From positions 60,157 through 93,495 of the forward strand of contig MU129989.1 in NCBI GenBank assembly GCA_015039465.1: DNA of 33,339 bases, read 5' to 3'. The DNA is from Phlegmacium glaucopus. Taxonomy: Eukaryota; Basidiomycota; Agaricomycetes; Agaricales; Cortinariaceae. The notes beneath the pieces are model-generated. The model saw only the letters and a list, made by a program, of their open reading frames with translations. It did not search any database and had not been told where the DNA came from. Each line of letters starts with the position of its first letter. Position 1 is the first letter of the stretch. Positions 10,301 to 21,292 of this stretch are shown one piece after another. The position numbers and the translations under genes are program-made.

Positions 10301-11886
10301 TTAGCAATTGAAATTGAGGGTCAGTACATCCACGGCAACTCACATGCTGGATGAAATTTCACAGCAGCATGTCAGCAATTGAGATTGAGGTCAGAACATC
10401 CACAGCAACTCACAGCCTGGATGGAATTTCACAGCAGAATGTGAGCAATTGAAATTGAGGGTCAGTACATCCACAGCAACTCACATGCTGGATGAAATTT
10501 CACAGCAGCATGTCAGCAATTGAAATTGAGGTCAGAACATCCACAGCAACTCACAGACTGGATGGAATTTGGATGGAATTTCACAGCAGCATGTCAGCAA
10601 TTGAAATTGAGGTCAGAACATCCACAGCAACTCACATCCTGGATGGAATTTCACAGCAGCATGTCAGCAATTGAAATTGAGGTCAGAACATCCACAGCAA
10701 CTCACAGCCTGGATGGAATTTCACAGCAGCATGTCAGCAATTGAAATTGAGGTCAGAACATCCACAGCAACTCACAGCCTGGATGGAATTTCACAGCAGC
10801 ATGTCAGCAATTGAAATTGAGGTCAGAACATCCACAGCAACTCACAGCCTGGATGGAATTTCACAGCAGCATGTCAGCAATTGAAATTGAGGTCAGAACA
10901 TCCACAGCAACTCACAGCCTGGATGGAATTTCACAGCAGCATGTCAGCAATTGAAATTGAGGTCAGAACATCCACAGCAACTCACAGCCTGGATGGAATT
11001 TCACAGCAGCATGTCAGCAATTGAAATTGAGGTCAGAACATCCACAGCAACTCACATGCCTGGATGGAATTTCACAGCAGCATGTCAGCAATTGAAATTG
11101 AGGTCAGAACATCCACAGCAACTCACATCCTGGATGGAATTTCACAGCAGCATGTCAGCAATTGAAATTGAGGTCAGAACATCCACAGCAACTCACATCC
11201 TGGATGGAATTTCACAGCAGCATGTCAGCAATTGAAATTGAGGTCAGAACATCCACAGCAACTCACACCCTGGATGGAATTTCACAGCAGCATGTCAGCA
11301 ATTGAAATTGAGGTCAGAACATCCACAGCAACTCACATCCTGGATGGAATTTCACAGCAGCATGTCAGCAATTGAAATTGAGGTCAGAACATCCACAGCA
11401 ACTCACATCCTGGATGGAATTTCACAGCAGCATGTCAGCAATTGAAATTGAGGTCAGAACATCCACAGCAACTCACAGACTGGATGGAATTTCACAGCAG
11501 CATGTCAGCAATTGAAATTGAGGTCAGAACATCCACAGCAACTCACATACTGGATGGAATTTCACAGCAGCATGTCAGCAATTGAAATTGAGGTCAGAAC
11601 ATCCACAGCAACTCACAGCCTGGATGGAATTTCACAGCAGCATGTCAGCAATTGAAATTGAGGTCAGAACATCCACAGCAACTCACATCCTGGATGGAAT
11701 TTCACAGCAGCATGTCAGCAATTGAAATTGAGGTCAGAACATCACAGACTGGATGGAATTTCACAGCAGCATGTCAGCAATTGAAATTGAGGTCAGAACA
11801 TCCACAGCAACTCACATGCTGGATGGAATTTCACAGTATGTCAGCAATTGAAATTGAGGTCAGAACACCCACAGCAACTCACATCC
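10301..11886. repeat. 70-bp minisatellite, about 22 units
   Basis: A 70-bp unit centred on CTGGATGGAATTTCACAGCA and GTCAGCAATTGAAATTGAGG repeats about 22 times. Typical unit starts (CTGGATGG) fall at 10708, 10778, 10848, 10918, 10988, then 11059 (1-bp shift) to 11689, then 11749. Inner units are nearly identical and differ mainly in the 3-4 bases before CTGG (AGC, ATC, AGA, ATG). The first units carry small changes (GAGGGTCAGTAC), one unit at 10558 has a 14-bp internal duplication, and the last units have deletions of about 10 bp. Because 70 is not a multiple of 3, frames drift, and the short open frames here are artefacts. Confidence 0.95.
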
Positions 11887-12319
11887 TATATGTGGATTCA
11901 GCAAATCATTTACAATATTTCACTTCAAAATTCTCACTTTCTCTCCCTTTCAGATTGCCCAGTCATTAGTACATGCCAAAAACCATTCAATGTCTCACCC
12001 ACATACTACAGATGCATGTTCAGTGACATTGCTTGCCAATAAGAAGTTATAAAACTTACATCCTGCAATATGCATGCATTATTAATATGTTTAGTAGCTC
12101 AGGTGTCATTTTACAATTACCCTATTCTACATTACTTCAGTCTTGGCTACAAAAGCAGAATTCAATATGATCACTTACCTCATCATGACAATGTCCAAAC
12201 CATGATGCCACAGAGAGAATCAACTCAAACTTTATTCATTTCAGTATTAGCATATTTGCAATTAAGCAAAGATGTCCTACCATATTAGTATTCTTGAAGA
12301 CGTACCTTAAGTGGAGAGA
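11887..12319. other. Spacer between minisatellite and GTPase gene
   Basis: AT-rich sequence with no supported gene. It probably includes the 3' flank of the minus-strand GTPase gene. On that strand a GTATGT...CTTAG pair at about 12324-12360 could remove the last codons of the gene and add a short 3' exon. Confidence 0.4.
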
Positions 12320-13580
12320 CTAAGTTGAAGCAACAGTGGGTAAGAGAACAACATACTTGTTTACTGCATATTCAATGCAAAGCTCAAGGTTATTCTGTTG
12401 GACAGTGACAAACAGCATTTTCAGTGCCAAGTTGTCAATTGATGCAGCTGTCTGTTTGATCAGTTCCCCCACTTGTTCCTGATGATTACTTCTGTCTTCC
12501 TCCTGGATAGCTGGACATGGCATAAGTCAATGGCCTCAGAGTAAGAAAAGACATACATTCAAAGCGCACATATGCACAAGGTGGATACTTGTAACCCCTC
12601 AGTGGTTCCTCAAAGTTCTTTTTCAAGGTTGCAAGAGCAACCTCAAGGTTCTCTTCATCATCCTTCCATATGTCACTGACCTTTGTCTTCACAATATCAA
12701 ATTTTGTGAAGATCGCTACAACTGGAACTGTATCTGGTGAGCTGTAATAAATTTGGACCTGCTAAATGACATTACCATTTCCTGGCCGTTGCTTATCAAA
12801 GAACTTGAACTCCAATTCTAATAACGGGCGAGCAACATCCGGATCGAAGCAAAACCTAAAAGGGATTATTCAAGTAGCGTCAAGGAAGATGATGAAACAC
12901 ACCAGATCATATGAATCTGATCCATAACTTCGTTCGATTTCGCCTTCTCATGCATGAAAGAGAGAACATCCTCGAGTTCCTCCTTACTCCCCGCCTCAAA
13001 TCCACGCGAATCGTGGAATATGAATCGCGGGTTACTCCTGAAGGTGAATGCACGACGAACATCATGCTTTCCTCGCTACAAGAATAGAATCAATGTTATT
13101 ATTTAAAAAAGAATTACATGGACATCACTGGGCTGGCACCTTTTCGGTCGGGTTAATCTACCGGTGAAGGGACAATAAGAGTGAGCGAGGCATCAAGCGG
13201 AGCTGATATCTTACATCTTCGTATACCGGATCGTCCTTTGTATTGCAGACGCGCTTGAGCAGCGTCGTTTTCCCTGCGTTTGCCCTGCCGATAACGAGGA
13301 TGCGAAAGTGAGTATACTTGTCTCGGAGTTTCTCAGCTTCTTCCGGGGTTATGGTCACACTTGAAGCGGGATCGACTGGAGGTGTGGGATCCGTCGGAGA
13401 TTTGACAAGATCAACCTGATCAACTGGAGGCGGAGGAACAGGCGCAGGTGTTTCAAAGCGTGGAGGCAAAGAAACAAGCGACTGCATAGGCGAGTTCGAG
13501 CGGCTTTGAGGCTCGCTCTGCGGTTTAATTTTGAACAATTTCTTCAGTCGTTCGCGGATTCCTTGGGTGCGTTCAGCCAT
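12320..13580 (-). CDS. P-loop GTPase (basidiomycete G-domain protein)
   Basis: Small GTPase-like protein of about 328 residues. Exons (minus): 13580-13215, 13075-12903, 12855-12776, 12733-12557, 12510-12320. The N-terminal ~85 residues are proline-rich with a basic stretch (RERLKKLFKIKP). G1 is GRANAGKTTLL at about residues 100-110, the switch/G3 region has FHDSRGFEAG, and G4 is TKFD after VPVVAIF. Family homologues, often annotated as G-domain or AIG1-like proteins, show the same DSRG and TKFD layout. I chose MAERTQG (13580) over the upstream in-frame ATG at 13601 because it fits the family start better. The third intron is short (42 nt) and must end at CACCAG to keep frame. The C-terminal end is uncertain because a GTATGT donor lies 38 bp before the stop. 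The cellular role is unknown. It sits directly beside the repeat-rich region. Confidence 0.8.
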
Positions 13581-14063
13581 ATCGATGAAGGTGGGAGACA
13601 ACAGTTCGCAACACGGAATTAAAACTCACGCCACCCAAGCACAGCCACATTGCCCAAGGCAAATGTTAAAACAAACATGCTTTCCATTTTGCTACTAATC
13701 GAAATTATGATGCCTCGCAAAATGCTAGAATAATACAGATTTGCTCTAAGTAAACATACTAATTGTTTTGGGAGCGGAAGCGACTTGACAGATCGTGGAA
13801 ATTGACAAACAAAGTTTTGCATTCTCGACTTTCACTCATCTCAATTCAATCCTAGTCATTTGCCTCTTATTTCGAATGGACTCCATTATGCTAGGTCATG
13901 GTAACAAAATATCAAACTCATTGAAGCGTTCACTGCCCGTGATTTCGGTCCTGGGTCCTAATGTCGGTCGCTGGTCACCCACCATCCAACAATGCCCATT
14001 TCAATCGGCTGCTACCACCAACCAACAAACCAACATACTTTGCGAACTCTGCATCATATCTCC
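13581..14063. other. Intergenic, 5' flank of the GTPase gene
   Basis: No supported gene. The overlapping short frames on both strands (13619-14169) do not resemble any family I know. The region probably includes the promoter of the minus-strand GTPase gene. Confidence 0.4.
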
Positions 14064-14400
14064 TTACAGCTATTTGCGAAATGGTAGACGTTTTGGAATT
14101 TTTTTCATCTGCGCCTTTGTTTACGGTAAACAACCAGATATAGTATAGCGCAAACAAACCGTGCCTCAATCCTCATTGCTCCACTTTCCCCCACCTTGCT
14201 TGAAAATCACTATGTCATCGCAATATATTGATTGTTGACCCTGTTGGTGACAAGGAGCCTATACTAGATGTAAATAGCGCAGCCACTCCACTGCTTTCCA
14301 CTCATGCGCATCAATTCTACCTAATTATGGGTATTTATACAAACAAAGGCGCACATGAGAAATTTTCCAAAACGTCTACCATTTCGCAAATAGCTGTAAT
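14064..14400. mobile_element. Foldback/MITE-like element with ~60-bp inverted repeats
   Basis: Bases 14064-14124 and 14338-14400 are inverted copies. The outer ~36 bp are identical, beginning TTACAGCTATTTGCGAAATG, and the inner part differs at a few positions. The central ~210 bp is non-coding. No flanking duplication is evident, so the class is unknown. Confidence 0.7.
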
Positions 14401-14691
14401 AGTCTCAAGTTTTCTTACAATTCTTATTTTAGATCTTTGATTCAAATTTGCAATCTTTACCTCACTCTCGATACCCTCAACTCAAGCGCTCCCTCCACCT
14501 TGCATCATTGCCGTCACAATTCCGGACTTGCCCTTAGATTTCGTCCAGCATACGTATGCAATGAATGAAATAGCTTAGCGAGGACGCAGGCGTCGATAGG
14601 ATAGTTAGAGGTGGGCATAATTAGGGAACACACAGCCCTCTTCGACCTCGCCACTCTCGACAGAGGAAAAAGCGTACTTTAGCTCTTGCAA

Positions 14692-15172
14692 ATGGAGGTG
14701 TGTATCTATTCAATGTCACATCATTCATGACATTAATGCATTCTAGATGAGCTCGACGTGTTGTCATCCCTCCTCTAGTCTCTAGATGTAACCCTTCTCA
14801 CAATCGTGTCTGCTCCGATGTCAAAACCCTAACTCTTGTTTTCTCAGATCTTGGAAGCTATGCGGGCACATATCATTGAGCTCGAGCATCCCCCAACAAA
14901 TGGTGCTCGAATGAGCGTCGCGCCTGATACGTCAATGCCAGCTTCTGCCAGACCTTCTGCTGCACTAGCAGTGCAGGTTGATGACGCATACACTCGATTA
15001 TGCTGCTACGAGTAGAAATTCATACCAAACTCTCTATTCATCCAGTATCGACATCACCCCGCACTGCAGGGCACCTGCCTCGCCTCCCCTTACACCAATG
15101 GCCGATCAACGCAACAAATCATCATGATCTCTAAATTCAACATCTCGACTCGGGGTCAATTTCATAGCTTCT
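14692..15172 (+). CDS. Weak candidate short gene, function unknown
   Basis: A possible spliced frame starts at 14692 (ATGGAG followed by GTGTGT) and resumes after TTCTCAG with ILEAMRAHIIELEHPP and an alanine/serine/proline-rich tail to about 15015. A further GT-AG pair of 34 nt would extend it to about 15172. The helix-like start followed by a polar tail looks protein-like, but I recognise no family. The first exon would be only two codons. It may be a fragment or chance. Confidence 0.2.
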
Positions 15173-15839
15173 AAAATTATCTGGACCCGGGGTTCAAGGT
15201 TGGATAATTTGTTGTATAGATGGCGGGAAAAGGATACAAATAGCTGGAGGATGGAGGTGACATGGGCGGTGAAGACTGGGAAGAACTCGGATCTGCCATG
15301 CTGAACGCAATGGCCCACTCAAACCACTAGTAAGAGTAGCTCGCAAGACGAACGGATTCTTTTAGGAGCCTGCTGTAATACCGAACAGATAGGAAAAGTT
15401 ACCTATATTGTGACACAGGCGGCCGATAAAATGGCGTAAAAAAAACTGTGGGAGGGTATTAGGACTAGTCGAGAGCGGCATCTTTCGGGAAAAAAGGTGT
15501 GATTTGCTGAATGAATTCTTCAAGTTCAAGTCATGAAATACAAATACATTGATAAGGCAGAGGCCATGAAGCGTGTTTGCGGTAAGCGAGTACAGCTATG
15601 TTCTCATTAATTAGAGAATATTCCTGGCACCCCCAAACACGCGTTTGAACGCTGTCATTGGAAGCCCACAATTGTTCTACAGCGTTCCCTTGCAAGGCCC
15701 TGGACCTCAACAAATGGGTCAGCAACACCACCACCCCATCACACAAATCTGGGTCCTATTCGCAACCAACCCCATACAACTTGACGCATATATCATCAAG
15801 AATAATCGCAAGCAATCGCTCCACGGGCACCCACCCAGT

Positions 15840-16383
15840 TTATGGTCAAATGGGTGCCCTCAACAACATAGGTGCTGGCAGGGCAAGATCCCCGTCAGGA
15901 AACCCCCCAGATGGGTCAGTCCAACCGAAGCGGACAAAACACCATCGTTCGGGTCCCCTCAAGACCCAGAAACAGCAGAGAGGCAGGGAGGATCTCTCGG
16001 CATACCAAGTCCCTGTTGTGGAAAGTATGTTAGTTTCACAATCCATCCATCTTGTTTTCACATTCACAACTATTTGTAGCAGTCACGACAGCAGAGCTAT
16101 CCCCCGTAATTCCCGCACCAGCGTCAGCATCGACATCTGCTATGTCAACGTCGGCTGCATCAACATAGGGTGTATCGACATCCCCTGCAGCGGCTGAGAC
16201 GCGTCGACGAGGGCGAGGCAACATCAAGACAAAGGCGCGAAAAGTTAAAACGTACGTGTAATTTACTATCTTGCTTGATTTCTGAACATCGTCGCTAAAA
16301 TCCTTCAGATTCCTTCTGCAACGAAGGTCTATGATGACGACTCGGACGTCCACCGAGTATCATCTGGGTCCGGGACCGATTAG
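15840..16383 (+). CDS. Candidate 3' exons of a polar, RGRG-containing protein
   Basis: Three exons can be read. The first, about 15840-16024, encodes YGQMGALNNIGAGRARSP followed by a basic K/H/Q-rich stretch and ends at a GTATGT donor. The next, from 16081, encodes TVTTAELSP. After a 63-nt GTAATT...CATAG intron it continues GVSTSPAAAETRRRGRG and KTKARK. A last exon from about 16309 gives an acidic end (YDDDSD). The TRRRGRG stretch resembles an AT-hook-like basic patch, so a nuclear role is possible. Upstream frames (15645-15840) contain PGPQQMGQQHHHP in a different frame, which could be an earlier exon or a frameshift. If the 63-nt segment is not an intron, an in-frame TAG makes this a pseudogene. 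Confidence 0.3.
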
Positions 16384-17270
16384 CAGTATTGAAGGTGATC
16401 ACACAATGCATCGTCTGCAATAGTTAATCAGTATTTATTAGCATTGATAATTATTATTATCCTCTTGCTGTTGCTCGCTCGTCATCTTTTATGTTCCCTT
16501 GCGTTATCGAATTATCGAATTGTACCACTTTAAAACCCAAAGGTCGAATCATGAATGAGTTTTATTCTAAGCGAACACAAGGAACGAGTGTGAACTTTTG
16601 ATATTTGTCATAGTATTGGCAAATTTATCAAGTAAACACATCTATTATATAAGTAACACCCCATCTCTACTGAGCTCTCGGCGAAATCACCCTGCATAGA
16701 TGGATCTTTCAGAGCTTTTCAGAGCTTTTCAGAGCCTGCCTGGCCGCCACCATTAACTTATTTCTTCAGCTCCATTCACCCCTCAGATCAATCATAGGTT
16801 TAGTCGTGCCTGGGAATTATTGGAGGTGCAACCTTAGACAACTTGCTGGATAAAGTGACCGAAAAGACAGAGGAAAGCCGTGTCTTATGGCGATTGGACT
16901 CTAATGAGGGTTGCGAAGAATAAGAGCCTGGCTGGAGACTTAACCTAATATCTTCTCGTCAACGTAAACTCACCGCCCTCTATCATCTCACCGCTGAAAA
17001 CGACCCTCTCCCATGCAAATCGGATGGTACAAGTACTACACGCCAGCTAAACTCTCTTATCATGCTCAGACTTCTTTTTACGCTCCCTTATCATATACCA
17101 AGTCGTAAAAGGCCTTCAAAAGATATTCGAACATAGGGAAATGTCAGTCCAGCTCAAAGCAGCGATGGATAACAACCTTATCTCGTCGTCTGCAGCATCT
17201 ATTCAGCATTGTTCATCTTCCCATAATTGATGGGTTCAAGATGGTTGTGTTGATCAGGTGTCAATCATCA
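16384..17270. other. Non-coding stretch, no gene seen
   Basis: No supported gene on either strand. A small tandem repeat (TTTTCAGAGC, three copies) occurs at about 16707-16736. Confidence 0.5.
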
Positions 17271-17280
17271 GAAAAGCGAT

Positions 17281-17563
17281 ATTTCAAACCCGTGATAGAT
17301 TCGACGTTGTTCGGATCCATTGTATTGAGGTGAGCTGATGTCGAAGGGAAAAGAAAAGGAGCCAACAACTCACCTTTGGTCTACTAGATCCAATGAAACA
17401 AACGTGCCGTCATCTGTGCTACTATATCAACAACAGGATTAGGCCTCTTTCATACATGATCGTAGTCAAAGGTTCATCAGGTACGGCAATGGGTCTCACT
17501 CCTCCAACAAGGTCAACGAACAATTTAGTTTCCGTTCGTTGAATCTGTCGTTTTTGTGATTCG
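17281..17563 (-). CDS. Weak candidate exon pair, function unknown
   Basis: On the minus strand, about 17563-17270 reads as protein-like text: KRQIQRTETKLFVDLVGG and RPIAVPDEPLTTI, then DDGTFVSLDLVDQR, then YNGSEQRRIYHGFE before a stop. The pieces are joined by GT-AG pairs, the first only 34 nt. I could not find a start or upstream exon in a consistent phase, and I know no matching family. It could be a gene remnant. Confidence 0.25.
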
Positions 17564-17829
17564 AGTTGTAACTAGGCGTTCGAATACAACAGAGGTGGGT
17601 TTATGTCAAAAACAGGAAGTCAGTGGCTCACTTGCCGTGAATATCAATATGATAATCACTATAATCATCTTTTTGGTGAAAAAATGTATATGTGGTGATG
17701 CCGGACCTTGCGGGACACATTCCTAACCTGATTAAAAATCAGATTATGATTATGACAGCGACAGTTTGTTAAGATCGTCCCGAACTTCAAGCTTTTATGT
17801 CACTGTATTTGATATAGATGCTAGACTCT

Positions 17830-17837
17830 TATATAAA
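17830..17837 (+). promoter_or_regulatory. TATA box for the 7-TM membrane protein gene
   Basis: TATATAAA lies 45 bp upstream of the ATG at 17882, which is a plausible distance for a short leader. Confidence 0.5.
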
Positions 17838-17881
17838 GCAATGGTCAGAGATGGAATAGGTCATTAAACAGAGACGAAGTC

Positions 17882-19151
17882 ATGAAGCTAAGTATTGAAG
17901 AAGGCTTTGACATTATTATTGGATTATGTCTCGAAGGTTTTCTCTATGGTAAGATATTTTTTCTACAACTTTCACGGCGCCTGCTGAAGAAGTATAATAT
18001 TAACTTGTCCTAGGACTCTATTCTGGGATATTCGCCATGTATATACAAGACCACTGGGCATCGGAAAAAGGCTCCAACAAGACGAAGAGCACCCTTTTCT
18101 ATGCTCTGTGTGCGCTATATGTTCTGTCTGTTGTTAGTGTTGTGCTTGATATAATAACCTTCATATATGCGGTTAGTAACCTTTCCATCAATAACAATAT
18201 TCGTTTTTCCTTACGCTTTCAATTGTGCAGGTTCGCATGAATACTAGTAGAACGGCAATACTCTACATATCTTTTATTCAAGGCACAGTAACTGGTTGCT
18301 GCGATTTCATCGCTCAATCTATCCTAGTATGTATAAAATACTACTACGCCTATCATTTATTTTATTCATGCAAATCTTAAAGATCTACCGTTGCTGGATT
18401 GTGTGGGGTTACAATATCCGTGTCGTGATCGTTCCTTCGATCTTAGCATCTGTATTCCTAGGTCAGTCAACCTATCTTATTTGACTGGCTAATTTCAATT
18501 CATTGTCTCTAGTTATGTGGCTAGCGGGTAACGACTCATTGCGCATTTCTTCAGGCCAACTTGAAATTATTCAAAGTGGCTGGGGGCGTTGGCTGGCTGT
18601 GGCAAGTGTCGCTATATCCATGACCGTGAATGCTCTGGTCACGGGCTTAATCACCTTCAAGATCTTCAATATGTACCGTGAAGTCAAATCCACTTCGGAT
18701 GACCAAACTTTGGGCGCCACTTGCGGGAACAAAATTCGGACTGTCATATTCATACTAATTGAATCTGGCATCGTTTTATTTTCTATCCAATTTTCTCGAA
18801 TCGTGGTTAGAATGGTGTTGACGGACAGTGCCAATAAAGCTTTTGTGATCATCAGGTCAATCCACCAGATGCTCAATGTGATTACAACATCGGTCATCAT
18901 TGCTACTTCGTATTTTACTAATAACATGTCCTGTCCAGGGTATAACACCTACAATCATCCTGGTGCGGGTCTCCATGGGATTGTCGTTCCACGACCAGGA
19001 GTCCATGATAGAATGTACTGTCGGGAGTTCAATGAGCTTTGCGGCTAACAATCCAAATTCAGTACTGGAAATGGGAGATGTCGACATAGTGAATATAGGC
19101 GATGATATTAGCATTCGACTAAGTGACGATATCCAGATAGTAGATAGATGA
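17882..19151 (+). CDS. Seven-transmembrane integral membrane protein, basidiomycete family
   Basis: Predicted 325-residue polytopic membrane protein in six exons: 17882-17948, 18014-18171, 18231-18326, 18383-18461, 18513-18877, 18939-19151. All junctions are GT-AG and in phase. Family signatures are LEGFLYGLYSGIFAMYIQ near the start, TGCCDFIAQSILIYRCWIVW, VNALVTGLITFKIF and ESGIVLFSIQF. After the last intron comes the conserved GITPTIILVRVSMGLSF. Hydrophobic segments are spread over the first ~265 residues. The last ~70 residues are polar and acidic (DVDIVNIGDDISIRLSDD) and probably cytosolic. This architecture is common in multi-copy receptor-like families of Agaricomycetes. The ligand and function are unknown. 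A TATA box lies 45 bp upstream. Confidence 0.88.
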
Positions 19152-19996
19152 TCGTATAGCCAGCTAGAACTAGATGTTGCTGGAATTTTTCGCAGCTAGA
19201 AAAATTTAAAAAGATAACTAGGTAATGTGTTAGCTACGAATGAATAAGGGATTGTGCTCATGTCTCAACTTAGACTACTTAGTAGCCCAATTTCAGTAAC
19301 TTTTCTCCATCACATAAAACGCTGAAAAATAGTAAAAAGTGAACAAGGAATTTTTTATTGGCAAAACATATAATCCGGCGTCCTGCCAAATCCTAGTCTC
19401 TCGTAGACAGACCACGATATAAGTGAATTTTTATGTGTGGGTATGATCCTGACTAGATCATAACGCTGTCACATGTAGTCACAATGTACCACTGGCACCT
19501 GGTCAATACAGGTCCACAAGCTACCTTTCAAAAATGTAACAACAAAAATCAAGTATTCAACACAAGAACGTCCTTGGATTGATTTCTGTGACAATAGCTA
19601 GTTCCATGTGGCGCGAACTTTTCGAAGCGAGGCTAGGGGTCACACTGGGTTACAGAACCAGTGAAACACTTATTTCGGCCTTCCAAGGCATTTGGCCAAG
19701 ACTATGTATGTACGCATAATGTTTCCGACCTTATACCCTTCTTACCTAGCGTTCCCTTCCTAGCTACCGCCTAGCTTATCCCTGTGCACACTCATTACTC
19801 AGACTACCCCTTACTACACGACCTTGGTATATATATCCTTTTTGACGCGAAAAAAAAAACACCTACCGAAATAACAACATCAACAACCTCCTTTCCATTC
19901 AGTCGACTAGGAGCCTCGCATCTGTCACTCTCTTTACACAGTCCTTTACACGTTCTTTTTTTTAAAGTTCTACATACTTAGCCCGTTCAGCCATCC
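19152..19996. other. Intergenic region and 5' leader of the next gene
   Basis: No gene supported. The last part is CT-rich with TATATATAT at 19828-19836, about 160 bp before the ATG at 19997, and then a long pyrimidine-rich leader typical of fungal promoters. Confidence 0.4.
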
Positions 19997-21292
19997 ATGG
20001 ATCCATCAGCAGTAAATCAGAATGTGACGATTGACGACTTCGATAGCGTGCTCACTTACGGCGACCAAGCTGTTTGGGAAACACCAGATCCATCCGCGGC
20101 AAGCTTCGACCCAAGCACTTCTCAATGGTTGAGAGGTACCTATCATGAGACAAAGAAGATAGGTGCTTGCGTGAGCCTCGATATTACTGGTAAGTAGATT
20201 TCTGGCCTCGACTACGATAGGAGTTTCTTTAACCCTACCCTTTAGGTCCTGCGGTCTTTATATACGGAAATACGGGTCCCTCATATGGGTCATACGAGGT
20301 CCAAATTGATCGCGTGGTTCAGCGGTTTAGTGCCTACAGAGAATCTTCTGACAATTCGTCATCCAAGCTACTGTATTCATCGACGAGTTTGACTTATGCA
20401 AAACACCATGTTGTACTACGTAACCTTGGAGCAAAGCCGGAAGTTGGAGATAAAGGAGGAGACGCGTTTTTGCTCGATTACATTCGATCAACGATTCAAT
20501 TGGCGCCATCAGGGTAAGTGGCATGAATATTCATCTACAAATATAGGATCATTAACGTGCCGCTATGGTTCAGTGCCACCGTTTCGAACGTAACGTACGA
20601 AGAAACTGATCCCGCACTCACGTACACTGGGACATGGTTTAACAACACTGGACCCAATTTTAGCGGGGGTGGCACAGCTTTCACAAACGGCAGTTTAGCA
20701 TCAGTATCTCTCTCCTTTCACGGTTTGTCATTCTCTCTGCATGCTCACAAATTCGTTTTTATGACCATTCAAATAATATTTAGGATCGGCACTTTACGTT
20801 TTGGGAGACAAAACAAACCACCACCGAATCTACAGTGTAGTCCTCGATAATGGCCCTGCCCAATTCTACAACGGAACGTCGGGCTGTGGAGGATCTTTCG
20901 AAGTTCGTTGCGAACAGCAAATCCCTTCATTGAAATACTTGGCTTCTAATCTCGATAGCTCACTGCATACTGTCACGGTAACGAACTATGCAGGCGTCAA
21001 TGCATCTTTCTTTGGTATGTCCTGATTATTTTTGTCCACTTTTTTTATGTATTCACCGGAGAGCTTTTCGATGTTTTTAGACCTAGACAGTATTGTCGTC
21101 ACTGTTCCATCGAGATATGCACCTCGGCATTTGTCCACATCGACTTCACCGTTTACGACCACAAAATCAGGCGTGCTTTTTGCTAGGGCCACTGGCGCGG
21201 CTTCTCCTAGCTTCTCCATGATGTTAAATCCCTTTCTTCTACTGGTCTTTACAGTATTTTTACTTTTTCGACTGAACCTGCGTCGTCTGTGA
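19997..21292 (+). CDS. Tail-anchored surface protein with two beta-rich (lectin-like) domains
   Basis: Predicted 359-residue protein in five exons: 19997-20189, 20246-20513, 20547-20722, 20784-21014, 21081-21292. There is no N-terminal signal peptide. The first ~155 residues start VTIDDFDSVLTYG and contain SYGSYEVQIDRV. The second half repeats the plan with TYEETDPALTYTGTW, FSGGGTAF and LYVLGDKTNHHRIYSVVLDN. A Ser/Thr-rich linker leads to a C-terminal membrane helix (NPFLLLVFTVFLLF) and a short basic end (RLNLRRL). The DD..S.I.Y.G.W pattern with N-X-S/T sites is typical of a large Agaricomycete family of single-pass surface proteins, usually with one TM helix. The function is unknown; glycan binding is only inferred. 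The second intron is just 33 nt. The start codon context is GCCATCCATGG. Confidence 0.8.
20514..20546 (+). other. Ultra-short intron, 33 nt
   Basis: Begins GTAAGTGG and ends AAATATAG. An in-frame TAA follows immediately if it is retained, while removal joins the phases exactly and restores family sequence on both sides. Most other introns here are 50-66 nt. Confidence 0.75.

Noticed and set aside
10301..11886. CRISPR-like regularly spaced repeats
   Set aside because: The whole 70-bp unit is conserved, so there are no unique spacers, and the context is fungal. It is a minisatellite.
10492..12042. Open frames of 60-105 residues in the 70-bp array
   Set aside because: The 70-bp unit is not a multiple of three and the frames simply cycle through the repeat.
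12733..12776. Apparent in-frame TAG and frameshift in the GTPase gene suggesting a pseudogene
   Set aside because: A 42-nt GT-AG intron ending at CACCAG restores the frame and the family sequence before TVPVVAIFTKFD.
18571..18948. 125-residue minus-strand frame
   Set aside because: It is the antisense shadow of the main exon of the 7-TM protein gene.
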